NCBI RefSeq assembly: GCF_958298935.1
Contig: NC_084944.1
Location: 18,197,679 to 18,261,678, forward strand
Reading direction: 5' to 3'
DNA length: 64,000 nt
From: Phragmites australis
Lineage: Eukaryota > Streptophyta > Magnoliopsida > Poales > Poaceae
The first letter of the stretch is position 1; the number at the start of each line of letters is the position of its first letter. A program made the translations under genes and the position numbers. This document shows, piece by piece, positions 1 through 10,046 of the stretch. The notes beneath the pieces were generated by a model. That model did no database searches, had not been told where the DNA came from, and saw nothing but the letters and a program-made list of their open reading frames with translations.

Positions 1-173
1 AAGGTGCAGAAACAGGCCCAACGCCATAAGTTATCGCCTAAGTGGAAAGGACCTTACATAGCAGTCGAGGTCACTTGACCTGGGTCGGTAAGGCTATCTA
101 CTCCAAACGGTGAGATACTCGAGCACTCGTGGAACATCGACCAACTCTGAAAGTTTTATTCATAGAAAAGATA
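1..173 (+). pseudogene. 3' end of a Tat-type gypsy pol gene (integrase C-terminal tail)
   Basis: The window opens inside the last codons of a Ty3/gypsy integrase. The plus-strand reading (KVQKQAQRHKLSPKWKGPY and on to LRKFYS) is the usual basic C-terminal tail, with the LSPKWxGPY box seen in grass elements of this group. It matches 61747-61919 almost base for base, so it is a second copy of the same family. A TGA interrupts the reading at about 76-78, where an acidic or polar residue is normal, and the copy at 61747 has a stop at the same place. The rest of the element lies upstream of the window. Integrase inserts the cDNA into the genome; this piece cannot act alone. Confidence 0.8.
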
Positions 174-361
174 GGTTAGAGGTAAGTCGATTATATTCGA
201 TTCGGTTGGTTACCCGATTACATAGTTTTTCACGTTCACGCTAATCCGTGTGACTAGTGCAAAATTGATAGAAAGGATCAGTTTAGATCTTTCAAAAAAA
301 CCTTATTTGCCCTTGAACGAGTCAAGGAACCTTTTATACTCCTCCCTCGGGTAGCAGCTGA

Positions 362-859
362 TCACCCTAGGAATTGGCTATCAACTAGCATAAGGGCCAG
401 GAAAAGTGGTCGAGGCGAAGGCCCTGCTAGAGCTGATGATCGATGCCGATGATGCCAAGTGGTCTTCTGCCTGGTGCGAGGGTGATCTGGTGATTGTCGA
501 TGGAGAAGATGATCGTGCCTCCCTAGCCGGTGATGACCTGAAGGCTCCACCGCCGAAGACCTCGATGGCGGCTTGGTCGATGATCCGGTCGAGATCATCA
601 CCATCCTCAATCCTCCCCCGTGCGGAGCACTAGGCTGTCTGGCTTGAAGCGTAAGCCTTGATGTAATGGAGAACACGCTGAATGGGGGGGGGTGGCGATT
701 ATCTGCGGTGGGTACTTCTCTCCTCTTTTTCTTAGGCCTACCACTCGAGTTCTTGTCATCGGAGGAAACAATGATGATCTCAGGAGGGACCATGGTGAGA
801 GGCCTAGGGGAAAGGATTTCTGGGATGAGTTCACGAGGAGGAGATGGAGTGGTGGCCAT
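362..859 (-). CDS. Antisense ORF of Tat-type element, copy 1 (about 165 aa, function unknown)
   Basis: This minus-strand ORF starts at an ATG (857-859) 85 bases downstream of a perfect TATAAATAG motif. The protein opens with a Pro/Ser-rich stretch (MATTPSPPRELIPEILSPRP), then an acidic patch (VSSDDKNSSG) next to a basic KKKRR cluster that could be a nuclear signal. The rest is Ser/His/Arg-rich with no domain I recognise. The copy at 62080-62604 keeps the same start, a similar length and most residues despite many nucleotide differences, so this is unlikely to be a chance ORF. Antisense ORFs between integrase and 3' LTR are known in the Tat lineage of plant Ty3/gypsy elements; their role is not settled. 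Confidence 0.55.
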   Translation of the reverse strand: MATTPSPPRELIPEILSPRPLTMVPPEIIIVSSDDKNSSGRPKKKRREVPTADNRHPPPFSVFSITSRLTLQARQPSAPHGGGLRMVMISTGSSTKPPSRSSAVEPSGHHRLGRHDHLLHRQSPDHPRTRQKTTWHHRHRSSALAGPSPRPLFLALMLVDSQFLG

Positions 860-944
860 GGCATCAAGCTTTACAAATCCTAGAAGGCAATGGGCAAAGG
901 AACAAAGGGGGATGATATGAAAGACAGATGGCTTCAAGTCCCCT

Positions 945-954
945 CTATTTATAG
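945..954 (-). promoter_or_regulatory. TATA box for the antisense ORF, copy 1
   Basis: The minus strand reads CTATAAATAG, a textbook plant TATA box, 85 bases before the ATG of the antisense ORF. The same motif at the same spacing occurs in the second copy at 62689-62698. Activity is inferred from position and conservation only. Confidence 0.5.
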
Positions 955-1227
955 CAGGGGGGAACATGTCTTACTGTATAAATGTGGTTGTCAGGATCCG
1001 AAACATTGGCGTCGCCTCGGGCGCGTAGCGCGTTCGGCGAAGTCAAGATGTCTTTATGGCTTGTCTCGTCTCTACAAAGAGGGATGAACGGTCATTATGG
1101 CGCGTCAAATCAAGATTGTGGTGAAAACAAGCACAAATGGGAGTGGGTTTTTAATGCCCACCTGTCTGGCGGTTTGAGCTCTCTCGATATTCACATCGCA
1201 GTAAACAATAGTGCTCGGGGGCTTGCA

Positions 1228-2296
1228 CCCTCCGAGGGTGAACCTTTATTGCTCTACGTCTCGGCTACTCCTCAGGTCGTGAGCATGGTGCTGGTGGTGG
1301 AGCGTGATGAGTGCTCGGGGCAAGGTGCTGGGTCCGAGCTCCCGGTCGCCCCCGAGCAGTCTCTAGCACTCGGGGCCACTCCCGACCAAGGAGTCGAGCC
1401 CGAGACCTCGGTCGGCCCCGACCACTGCGTCGTGCTCGGGGGCTGTGTCAAGTCCTCGGGTGAGGCCGCAGTTGGGGCCCGCCGGATACAGCGACCGGTG
1501 TACTTTGTCAGTGAAGTCCTCCGAGACACCAAGACAAGATACCCCCAAGCCCAGAAGATGCTTTATGCAGTGCTCATCGCTAACAGGAAGCTACGTCACT
1601 ACTTCCAGGCGCACAAGGTCTCGGTGGTAACCACATACCCACTGGGGCTAATCCTGCGGAACCGAGAAGGCACTGGGCACATCGCCAAGTGGGCGGTCGA
1701 GCTCGTAGAATTTGATCTGTACTTCGTCAACCGCCATGTAATCAAAAGCTAGGCTCTGTCCGACTTCGTGGCAGAGTGGACGCCGGTCCCCGAGATCAAC
1801 AATGAAGAGTTTTCCGCGTACCCTGGGCAAGACCTGCCCGGGTACTGGGTCATGCACTTTGACGGCTCCCTCACGCTGAAAGGCGCGGGGGCTGGAGTGG
1901 TGCTCACCTCTCCAACGGGTGAAGTACTCCAGTATGTCATGGAGCTACACTTCCGAGCAACAAACAATATGGCAGAATACGAGGGCCTCATCGCTGGACT
2001 CCGAGCAGCGGTGGGTCAACCAAGTATCCAAGGAATACCAGTGCGTAGACCCGCAGATGGTGGTGTACATGGCGAAAGTCAGGAGGCTGGAGTGGCACTT
2101 CGACGGTCTAGAGCTGTGGCATATACCTCGCCACGACAACGCTCTGGCCGATGACCTCTCCCGCTTGGCCTTCGCCCAGGCACTCGTCCCGGCCGGAACC
2201 TTTGAAGAAAGGCTTACACGGCCATCCGTCCTGCCTGCTGACCAGGATGAAGGGGAACCCTCGAGCTTAGTCGGGGGGACCCAGGCCGCACCCTAA
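1228..2296 (+). pseudogene. Element A pol: RNase H and second (archaeal-type) RNase H
   Basis: The first domain reads [20 protein letters not shown], then [19 protein letters not shown] and KLRHYFQAH, the usual gypsy RNase H signature, with a Pro/Glu-rich insert of roughly 50 residues (about 1318-1485). An in-frame TAG at 1750-1752, just after the RHVIKS motif, ends the ORF. The second RNase H follows: MHFDGSLTLKGAGAG carries the first acidic residue, NNMAEYEGL the second, and HIPRHDNALADDLSRL the C-terminal helix. A small deletion with frameshift near 2010 removes the segment that normally carries the GDSxL aspartate, so the active site is incomplete. RNase H removes RNA from the RNA:DNA hybrid during reverse transcription. 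Confidence 0.85.
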
Positions 2297-2383
2297 GTGG
2301 GAGGTCCCGTCAGGGTGCCGCCGCCCGACGAGTGAGCTGCGCTTGCCGGTAGTTCTCAAGAAGCCTCGTGGATCGATGAGATC

Positions 2384-3455
2384 CAAGGGTACTTGAAAGA
2401 AAACATCCTTCCCGAGGATGATGCCTCTGCGGAGAGGATTGCATGGCAGTCCAAATGCTATGCCATTGTAGATGGGGATCTCTATCGGCGTGGCACGGAC
2501 GGTGTCCTCCTAAAATGCATCACCTGAGCAGAAGGCAGTGAGCTCCTCACTGAGATCTAGGAGGGCAAGTGCGGTGGCCATGCATCGTTCTGCACGATGG
2601 TCCGGAAAGCCTTTCGGTAAGGCTTCTACTGGCCAACAGCCTTCCAGGACGCTTCCAAGCTGGTTCCACGCTGCAGAGCGTGCCAGTTCTACGCAAAGCA
2701 GATTCACCTGCCTGCTCAGGCTCTTCGTACCATCCCCTTGTTGTGGCCCTTCGCGGTCTGGGGGTTGGACATCTTGAGTACCTCTACGTCGCCATCGACA
2801 AATTCACCAAGTGGCCAGAGGCGGTCCCAGTCGGGAAGGTTACCAAGAACACGGCGATCCAATTCATTCGTAGCATCACAAGTCGCTTCAGCGTCCCCAA
2901 CAGGATCATCACCTACAATGGCACCCAATTCACAAGTGCGCTGTTCGGGGAATACTGCGAGGACCTCGGGATCAAGCTTTGCTTCGTCTCTGTTGCTCAT
3001 CCCCATAGCAACAGGCATGTCGAGTGCGCAAATACCGAGATACTGAAGGGGCTCAAAACTGGGACCTACGACGTGCTGGCAAAGCATGGGAAAGGGTGGA
3101 TCGATGAGCTACCCGCTGCGTTATGGGCCAACCGGACCATGCCAAGCCGGGCCACCGGGGAGACGCCTTTCTTCCGTGTCTACAGCGCCGAGGCGGTCCT
3201 CCCCTCTGAGCTGACGCTCGGCTCCCCTCGCGTGAATGCCTACTCAGAAGGCGAACAGGAACAATGAAGACACGATGATGTCGAGCACTTGGAGGAGCGT
3301 CACCGACAAGCCGCCGTCTGAGCCGCCAAATATCACCAGAGCCTGAGGCGCTACCATCAACGCCACGTCTGGGCCCAGTCACTCGAGGTTGGGGATCTTG
3401 TTCTCCGACGCGCTCAGACGTGCGAAGGAAAGAATAAACTCTCCCCCATGTGGGA
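2384..3455 (+). pseudogene. Element A pol: integrase
   Basis: The zinc-finger region is recognisable but broken: LYRRGTDGVLLKCI, then two stops and frameshifts around 2525-2560, then CGGHAS, FYWP and CRACQFYAK. The catalytic core is clear from about 2770: AIDKFTKWPEAVPVGK gives the first Asp, and the HPHSNRHVECAN box carries the Glu. The second catalytic position reads ITYNGTQFTS where the family has Asp before NGTQF, so this residue is changed to Tyr. The C-terminal part runs to AEAVLPSEL and LGSPRVNAY, ends at a TGA near 3265, and continues in broken form to LSPMWEGPF at about 3440. The integrase is therefore dead both by frame and by active site. Confidence 0.85.
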
Positions 3456-5322
3456 AGGCCCCTTCATCATGACCGGTGCCCCGTGGCAAGGCTCATTTTG
3501 GTTGGCCACAGAGGACGGGCAGCCACTCCCAAATGCGTGGAACATCTAGCATATGCGCAAGTTTTATCCCTAGGTGAGCGTGTTTGCGCTCGGGCCAACC
3601 AGGTCAAGGGCCTTCCCTGGCCCAAATTGGTCGGGGGCTGCCACCAACCATGTAAGTTAGCACTTGCTACTTATTTTCGTCACTTCTGTATAAATCATTA
3701 ATATACGCTCATATTACTCTTATTCTGAGTTTTTCCTCTAGAATCCATATGTTTAATCTGCTTGGTGAGATGCTCGATTTGTGCGAGAAAAACACGCTTT
3801 CTCATTTTTTTCGCAGATAAAAACGGATCCCGGTCGGTATGCGCACAGGCAGCGACTGCTGACTTAAGTCTGTTATGGTAGGCTGTGGTGCCCGGCTGCA
3901 TAGCGTACCTCGAGCACTACCGAGGCTCTGGGGTTCTCAGGTAATCCTACTGCTTGAACATGAGTGGTTGGGACCTGCCTAGAACCCAGGGGCGGGTTGT
4001 CGGTGCTCGGCCTGGTCAGTCCTACCCCGGGCACCACCGAACCATTGGACCCCTTGGTCATGTCTCTGTCTCTATACTTCGCCGGTCCAGGCATTTGAGA
4101 GGTCTCGGGTCAAAAATGAGAGCAGGCTACAATGAGTACCGCACTAACAGAGCGCACCAAGCAAAAATCTTTGCCTATTTTTTAAAACTTACAGATAAAT
4201 GCTCAGGAACTAAGCAGCCCGACCATAAGAGCCTTAGTGCCCATGACACTATTCGAGCCTCCGGGGTCCTCGGGTAATCCTACTGCTCGAACATGAGTGG
4301 TCGGGACCGCCTAGCCCCTGGTTCCATTATTGGGTTTACAGTGCTCGGGTGCTGAAAGGATGTCTTGGGGGCTTAAGCGCTCTGCACAAGGAAATCCATG
4401 TTCCTGAGCGCCCGAGCACAGGGCATCTACCCTTTCCTAGCCTAGTCGGCCGGAAGGCTGACACCTACTCGGTGAGTCACTAAAGTCATATGAATTCCCT
4501 TTCATACATACGCAATAAATTATTGTTCCCGAGTTATCCTCGGGACCCTCGTATGATAATCTATTCGGCGAGGCAGTCCCCTTGCTTGCAAAACCCCGCC
4601 CTCGTGTTTGCTTTTCTGGAACGACAAAGATAAACAGTAGTCGGTGTACCGCACAGGTGGCGATGGCTGACCTAGGTCCTTTATGGTGGCAGTGGTGCCC
4701 GATCGGCTTGGTAGTACCCCGAGCACTACCGAGCCTTTGGGGTTCTCGGGTAATCCTACCGCTCGAACATGAGTGGTCAGGACCTCCTAGACCCCAGGGG
4801 CGGGCTGTCGGTGCTTGGTCTGGTCAGTCGTACCCTGGACACCACCAAACCGTGGGGACTCTTGGTTGCATTTCCGCCCGCGCGCATCTCCGGTCTATTT
4901 GTTTGAGAGGTCCCAAGGCGAAAAGCGTTCACTGGTCGTGGCATGTACTGTGCCAGGTGTACTTGTTTCCCGAGCAAAGAAGTTTGTCTGTCTGTGTCTT
5001 TTTGACTTAGCAGCAGCGCGCTAGCGAGGGCTCGGGGGCTGGACGCTCGGGTTGTCCCGCTGCTCGAACATGAGTGGCCGGGGCAACCTAACTTCTCGGG
5101 GGTAGACTGCTGGGCTCGGCCCAGCCAGTGCCTTTGGGACATCAAGGAAGAATAAACAACATCAAGAACAAGCACAGAATGGAGCTCGATTCCAAGGATG
5201 GCTTCTATTACACTGAAAGGAACTATTCAGGAGGGAATCACTCCCATATTTACAATATTCAAAAAGAACAAAACCCCTAACTTTTTACAGGCTAAGGAGG
5301 AGGGCACACATCACCGCTGCTG
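3456..5322 (+). repeat. Element A 3' spacer with long imperfect tandem repeats
   Basis: I see no sense gene here. The stretch is built of repeated modules. The block at about 3822-4105 recurs at about 4627-4910 (shared marks: GCACTACCGAG, CTCGGGTAATCCTAC, GAACATGAGTGG, CAGGGGCGGG, TCGGTGCT). Partial copies of the same core occur at about 4245-4320 and 5035-5120. The repeat period is roughly 800 bases for the full block. Repeats in the region between integrase and 3' LTR are known in Tat-lineage elements and can seed satellite arrays. Confidence 0.75.
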
Positions 5323-8300
5323 TCACTGCTTGGGCCCAGCTTCCCTCACAAAAGATTCTGCCACCTCGGTGGCGACGTCGCGGACGGCCACCCGGGTGGC
5401 GGCTTCCTCTGCCTCAACCACACCCTGCCGAGCTGGCTCCAGCGGGAAGGCAGGGTCTCGGCTGCGGTAGCAAGCGAGAACGTGCTCAGCCACACTTTGG
5501 GCCAGCGCACGCCCCTCCCGGGTCACCAGCTCCTGGACAGCGACAGGGAGAGCCTCGAGGGCCGGGCGATCTATGAGAACCCAAGGGCAAGGTGGCCTAT
5601 TGTTTCCATTTCCAGCCACTGGGAACCCACAAACACACGCCTGAGCCTAGCTGCCTCCACGGTGTCCCGCGCTCGCCAAAGGATATCCTGCATCATCAGC
5701 TTCACATTCGTCCGCTCTGCTCGGATGGCATCAAGCTCCTCCAAGGCGTTCTTCAGGCGAGCCTCGAGACTACTGCTGTCGGTGGCACTGGCAGGGATGT
5801 CCCTCGCGGCCGGTACCTCCTGGCATTGGGCAGCCACCTCGATCCGAGACTGCTCCAGTTGCTCGCCCTAGGCCTTGATGGACTGCACTCGGGCGGCTAG
5901 GTCGGCCTCCTGGTTGGCGACATGCTCCTCCCGGGCGGCGAGTGCTGACGACGCCAAATCCGCATCTGCCTCACGCCGTGTGATCTGCTCCTCCCAGGCG
6001 GCAAGCGCTGACGATGCCAAGTTGGCATCCGTCTCACGCAGTGCGACCTGCTCCTCCCGGCGGAGAACATCGGTGCGGCCACGCTCAAGATCATCATTCT
6101 GGCGGCAGAGGTCCGCCTGTGCAGACTGCACGGCTTCCTCCCTCTTGCTGGCCGCCTCCTCCCGTGAGGCAACCTGCCGCTCGCGCTGGGCAAGTTGATC
6201 CTCGTGAGCAGCCAGCTCGCCGATGCGCCTCCTCCACGCTTGGTCATGCTCCGCCACGAGCCGCTCCAAGCGGTCGGCTTTCCCCTGTGCGGTGACGGTC
6301 TCGTCGCGGGCCTCCTCCAGTGCCTCCCGCTGCACGACCAGCTCCTGCATGGGCCTTTCGTAGGCCGAGCGAGCCGTGGCCACGCAGGTCTCCAACAACT
6401 TGTGGACCTCCTCCAGCCAGCCCCTTTCATCGACTAGGGCAGCACGCTCGTTTTTTAGCTTAGCCCACAACGGCCGCCTTGAGCTGCCCGATGACCTCCC
6501 GAGTGCTTCCCAGCACCTCGGGGAGGGGTTCCGGGGCCTGGCCAGAGGATGGCCGAGGGCTGGGTCCCCTGTGAGCCCTCTCAGTAGAGGCGCTCGGGGA
6601 CCCCAACGGTGGCCGCGTCGGCACCACCCTTATCGCGACAACCTCCCCTGCAGCCGGTTGCTCCTCCCTCGGAGGGCTCGGGACAGGGCCGGCCGGGGCT
6701 CTCGACTCAGTGCCGTCTGGGTCTCTCGAATTAGAGCCGGCCGGGGCTTTCAGCTCAGGGGCAGGTGACGGCCTCAACTACTCCGGGGGCATCCGGCCTC
6801 CTGCAGGGTCCTCGGGCAGCCTAGAACGAAAATAGGTTAAGCCCCAAGCCAAAACATACATGGGCAAAATGAGCTCGAGGAAGAAAAAGGGGCTTACGTG
6901 GTCTTGGAACCGCGGTACCGCCATCGGGACTACGGGATCCGGAACTTTGGGTCCTGCGGTTTGAGCTCAAGCCTAGGCTCCGGCCTCCTCCTTTTCAGGG
7001 GAGGGCTCTAGCCCTCGGGCCGTTGTGGGCTGGTCCCAGCGTCCGCCCCGGAGCCTGCTCCCGAAGACTGGCCGGTTCGACCGCCAGCCATCGCGTTGCA
7101 GGATGGGCTCTGGCCCCCGGGTCACCGTGAGCTAGCCCCAGCCTCTGCCCCGGAGTTTGCTCCCGAAGATTGCCCAGTTCGGCCAGCAGCTGTCGCGCCG
7201 CCAGCCGTCGGCCGGGGTCCTCGGCGCGGGGATCGCGAAGGTGACAGCGATGACAAGGATGAGGATGGTTGAGGGATATACGCCTGGGGACGCTTCTCCT
7301 TATCGCCCCGGGTCAGCGGCCTGTTATCATCGTCGGTGGCGCCCTGCCTCCATTATCGTCCTCCCCGGGGATGTGAAGGGTCCCGGGGTCTCGGCGCCCC
7401 GAACGGTCAACCAGCCCCTGGGCGTCAAAGGCCAGCATTGACTCTTGCAGAGCCGCCTGGGAAAAGTCTGCGCAGAGCGCCAAGTCCTCGCGTGGCAGGA
7501 CCGCTCGGGCAAGGTCGTCGACGCCAGTCACCACCTTAAGCAATGTCGCCAAGGCCCCCTCATCAAGGTTTTCGTCCTCACCTATGCAGGTCCTCGTCAA
7601 GTTGTGAGACCCGGTGTACATCCAGGCGAAGCAAGCGCGTTCCCTCAGGGGGTCCAGACGGCAGCGCAGGAAGTCGGTGACCACCATGAGCGAGGTCTTC
7701 AATGCGGTTCACAACCGGGCACACGCGAGCATCCTCCACAGGGGTGGCTTCCCAGATCGTCTCGATGGGCTTCGCTGGCGATTGGGGCAGCGAGAGGCGG
7801 TCGTGAGGACTGACGTCGATGTAAACCCAATCCCAACGCCAGTCATCCCACTTGCCGCGCAACACCTGCGGGATGTAGGCATCACCGAGTCCCTCCCGCA
7901 GGCGGAAGTTGCAGCAGCCCACGACCTCTACCTCATCCGACCCCGTCTTCTTCCCGGCCGCTCGAAGGATGAAGAAATGCCAAAAGAGCGCAACCGATGG
8001 TGGCACCCCCACGAACATCTCGCAGAGGTGGGCGAAGACCGCCACGATGATCACTGAGTTTGGACTCAGATGGGCCAGCTGGACGCTGAAGATGTCTAGC
8101 ACTTGCAGAAGAAACGCCGAAAAGGGTGGCACCAGGCCGGCGGCAACGAAGGAGACGAAGATCACAATTTGCCCAGGCCTGCACGGGGCGGGCGGATAGC
8201 TGGCCGGCATCACCACCGACGCTCCTCGCTGGCCAGCGGGGACCATCAGCTTCCGGACCTTCTTCGCCCCCTCCTCATTCATGAGGCGGGACCTCGACCG

Positions 8301-8351
8301 GACGCTACTGGCACTCGACGCATCCCGACGGCAGCTTCCTGCCCTTGGCAT
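5323..8351 (-). pseudogene. Element A antisense ORF: Transposase_28-like head and coiled-coil tail
   Basis: The minus strand, read from 8351 downward, encodes a protein fragmented by frameshifts. The N-terminal part (8351-7578) has LVPPFSAFLLQVLDIFSVQL, AHLSPNSVIIVAVFAHLCEM and FVGVPPSVALFWHFF, the signature of the grass 'putative gypsy type transposon' family (Transposase_28). 7702-7313 continues with DFLRCRLDPL and ALATLLKVVTG. After a Pro/Ser-rich linker (6777-6460) comes a heptad-rich coiled coil (6470-5868: repeated EEQ, ADADLASSALAAREEHV), then a C-terminal piece (5619-5323: AVRDVATEVAESFVRE). A canonical minus-strand intron of 77 bases sits at 6821-6897. The role is unknown; the family is found between integrase and 3' LTR in Tat elements. 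Confidence 0.75.
6821..6897 (-). other. Intron in element A antisense ORF
   Basis: On the minus strand the sequence reads CAC/GTAAGCCCC at the donor and TTCGTTCTAG/GCTGCC at the acceptor, 77 bases in all, between the 7.3-6.9 kb part and the Pro/Ser-rich linker of the antisense ORF. Canonical ends on the minus strand, and none on the plus strand, support transcription of this ORF against the element's own direction. Confidence 0.5.
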
Positions 8352-8813
8352 TTTTGGGGGTGGGAAGTGCGCTGGAGGAGACTAGAAACAAGGTGCACTG
8401 AGGGTTGGAGAGAAGGCTCCCGGTGCGCAAGGGAGACGAAGGCAAAAGATGGCAACTGCAAGAATGGCGTGGGGGGTAACGGTTCGTTGCTCCTCTCCTT
8501 TTCTATCGTGGGGAGTTCAAACGCCCCATTCCTCGGCGCAATATGCGAGGCGCATCTCCCTCGATCTACGCGGTTGCTAGGCACGCCTCTCGCCTTATCA
8601 TCATTTCCCTCGAAAGTTGGAAGGGCACGTGCCCTTTCGGTTTCCCACTTGGGCTATACCGAGAGCCTGGGCCAAAAAGCTGCAAGGCCTGCAAAGATTT
8701 CGGCACTTGGCGATAGAAAGCCACGTGGCACCAATGCTCTAATCGGCCTCAAAGAAATAAGGGCCCCATTCACAGTCTATGGGCCATCGCCTGCCAATGG
8801 GCCCGGGGGTTGC
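8352..8813 (+). other. Spacer and polypurine tract of element A
   Basis: No gene is seen here. The stretch would hold the promoter and leader of the antisense ORF, although I find no clear TATA box. The last bases, GGGCCCGGGGGTTGC, directly precede the LTR start TGTCGGTG and are the likely polypurine tract that primes plus-strand DNA synthesis. Confidence 0.45.
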
Positions 8814-10046
8814 TGTCGGTGATATGGGAACCAGGGGTTCTCGAGTCTCGAGGCCAGGACAGCACAATACCATGTGGCGCCCTCCCTCGGGGACCATCTC
8901 CCCGAGGGCCAAGAAAAGACGGTTCTGGAAGGGGTGCTCGGGGCCAAGAACAGTTGGCCCCCGAGTACGGAGTTCCCTGAGGACCCGAGAAGAGCCAGTT
9001 CCGGGAGGAGTGCTCGGGGCCATGAACAGTTGGCCCCCGAGTACCCGGAGTTCCCCGAGGACCCAAGAAGAGACGAATCCGGGAGAGGGTGCTTAGGGCC
9101 AAGAACAGTTGGTCCCCGATTACCCAGAGTTCCCCAAGGACCTAAGAAGCCCCTTGACGGTGGACCCCACAAGGGCTCGACGGTGAGGTGTTAATCGGTG
9201 GGAGGCCTGATGCTGCATTTAAGAGGGAGCATGGCCTGTCACATCGAACCACTCCCCCCCACATCTGTCGTACTGAGTACGTCAATCCCTGCCACCGCCT
9301 GGCAGGAAGGCATGGGGACATTTAATGCGACGGGTCCCATCGCACGTCACCCTGCGGGGCCCATAAAGGAAACGGCTTGGAGATATCATCACTGGGCTCG
9401 AGGCGTATCGCCTGCCACCCTACTGCGTCAGACCGTGTCAAATCCGCTCTGACTGGATGGGCATGCGGGGATATTCAGCGGTTGCCCAGTGGGCCCCCCT
9501 GCACCTGCTAAAGTTGGGGCGTAATGAGCGACAGGACTGGCCGAAGGGCGCATTTTCAACCCCTGTAACATCAAACCGTAGACCCATGATGGTTGCTTTC
9601 CATTTATGGCTTACGAAAACTTGTGCCCCCATTCTGGGCACACCAAGCCCCCCCTGATAGGATAAAATGGGGGGAGCACCTTGTAAAACAAGGTTCTTAT
9701 AAGTTCAGGCAATAGAGGCTTTTAGAGGGCGAATAGAAGTTAAAAGTTCAGACGAAGCTCAAGACTTAGAGCAAAAAACCTTGTAACACAGAGATCCAGA
9801 GAAAGGCATTCCAAGAGCATTAATAGCACATCAGACACAAAGGAGTAGGGTATTACGCTCCGTGCAGCCCGAACCTGTCTAAAATCTCTTGTGCATTTAC
9901 TCCTACTAGCCAACGATCATTAGTCCCACCTAGATCTCATACTTTCACGTTAAATCCACGTACGAGGTAGATCCATAATCAGCCCCCCGGCCGAATCTCA
10001 AAGGGGGTCTCTCAGGATCCCCGCTTGCTGTGTTCATCCACCAACA
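8814..10046 (+). mobile_element. Element A 3' LTR
   Basis: The LTR starts TGTCGGTGATATGGG and ends CATCCACCAACA, giving short inverted termini (TGTCGG and CCAACA). It is about 1233 bases long. It carries an internal triplicated module at 8934-9150 and an AT-rich core at about 9658-9700 (GGATAAAATGG, then TTATAAG) that could be its promoter. No partner LTR is in the window. The target-site duplication cannot be tested because the 5' end is missing. The sequence after 10046 is a Tekay-type LTR, which element A probably invaded. Confidence 0.7.
8934..9150 (+). repeat. Three tandem copies of about 75 bases inside the element A LTR
   Basis: The module (TGCTCGGGGCCAAGAACAG, then TTGGCCCCCGAGTAC and GAGTTCCCCGAGGACC) occurs at about 8936, 9009 and 9088, the third copy more diverged. 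It gives the minus-strand translation a false look of a repeat protein. It lies in the U3 part of the LTR, where tandem modules often act as enhancers; that role is inferred. Confidence 0.8.

Larger units (their letters stand above)
174..1227 (+). mobile_element. 3' non-coding block of a Tat-type element, copy 1
   Basis: This block of about 1.05 kb follows the pol stop and is repeated at 61920-62972 with scattered substitutions and small indels. It ends in a G-run motif (GCTCGGGGGCTT) of the kind that serves as polypurine tract before the 3' LTR in Tat elements. Directly after it, element A begins in mid RNase H. It contains a minus-strand ORF with its own TATA box (separate entries). An alternative is that the block is itself an LTR: copy 2 starts TGTTACAG after an AGAAAAGAAA purine tract and ends CTTACA. 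I prefer the 3'-UTR-plus-antisense-ORF reading, because the block lacks a plus-strand promoter that I can see and because the LTR at 58190, the natural partner of copy 2, is unrelated. Confidence 0.6.
1228..10046 (+). mobile_element. Element A: 5'-truncated Tat-lineage Ty3/gypsy retrotransposon
   Basis: From 5' to 3' the element shows RNase H, a second archaeal-type RNase H, integrase, a GC-rich spacer with long repeats, a minus-strand antisense ORF and a 3' LTR. That order, with dual RNase H and an antisense ORF between integrase and 3' LTR, marks the Tat lineage. The 5' LTR, gag, protease and most of reverse transcriptase are missing: the sequence begins in RNase H exactly where the block ending at 1227 stops, so the 5' part was lost or lies beyond the window across a nested insertion. 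All genes are broken, and the element could only move in trans, if at all. Confidence 0.85.

Noticed and set aside
7157..8822. Plus-strand ORFs opposite the antisense gene of element A
   Set aside because: They are shadows of the minus-strand coding frame, whose domain is recognisable.
8739..9172. Overlapping minus-strand ORFs with apparent protein repeats
   Set aside because: The protein repeats are the translated 75-base tandem modules of the element A LTR.
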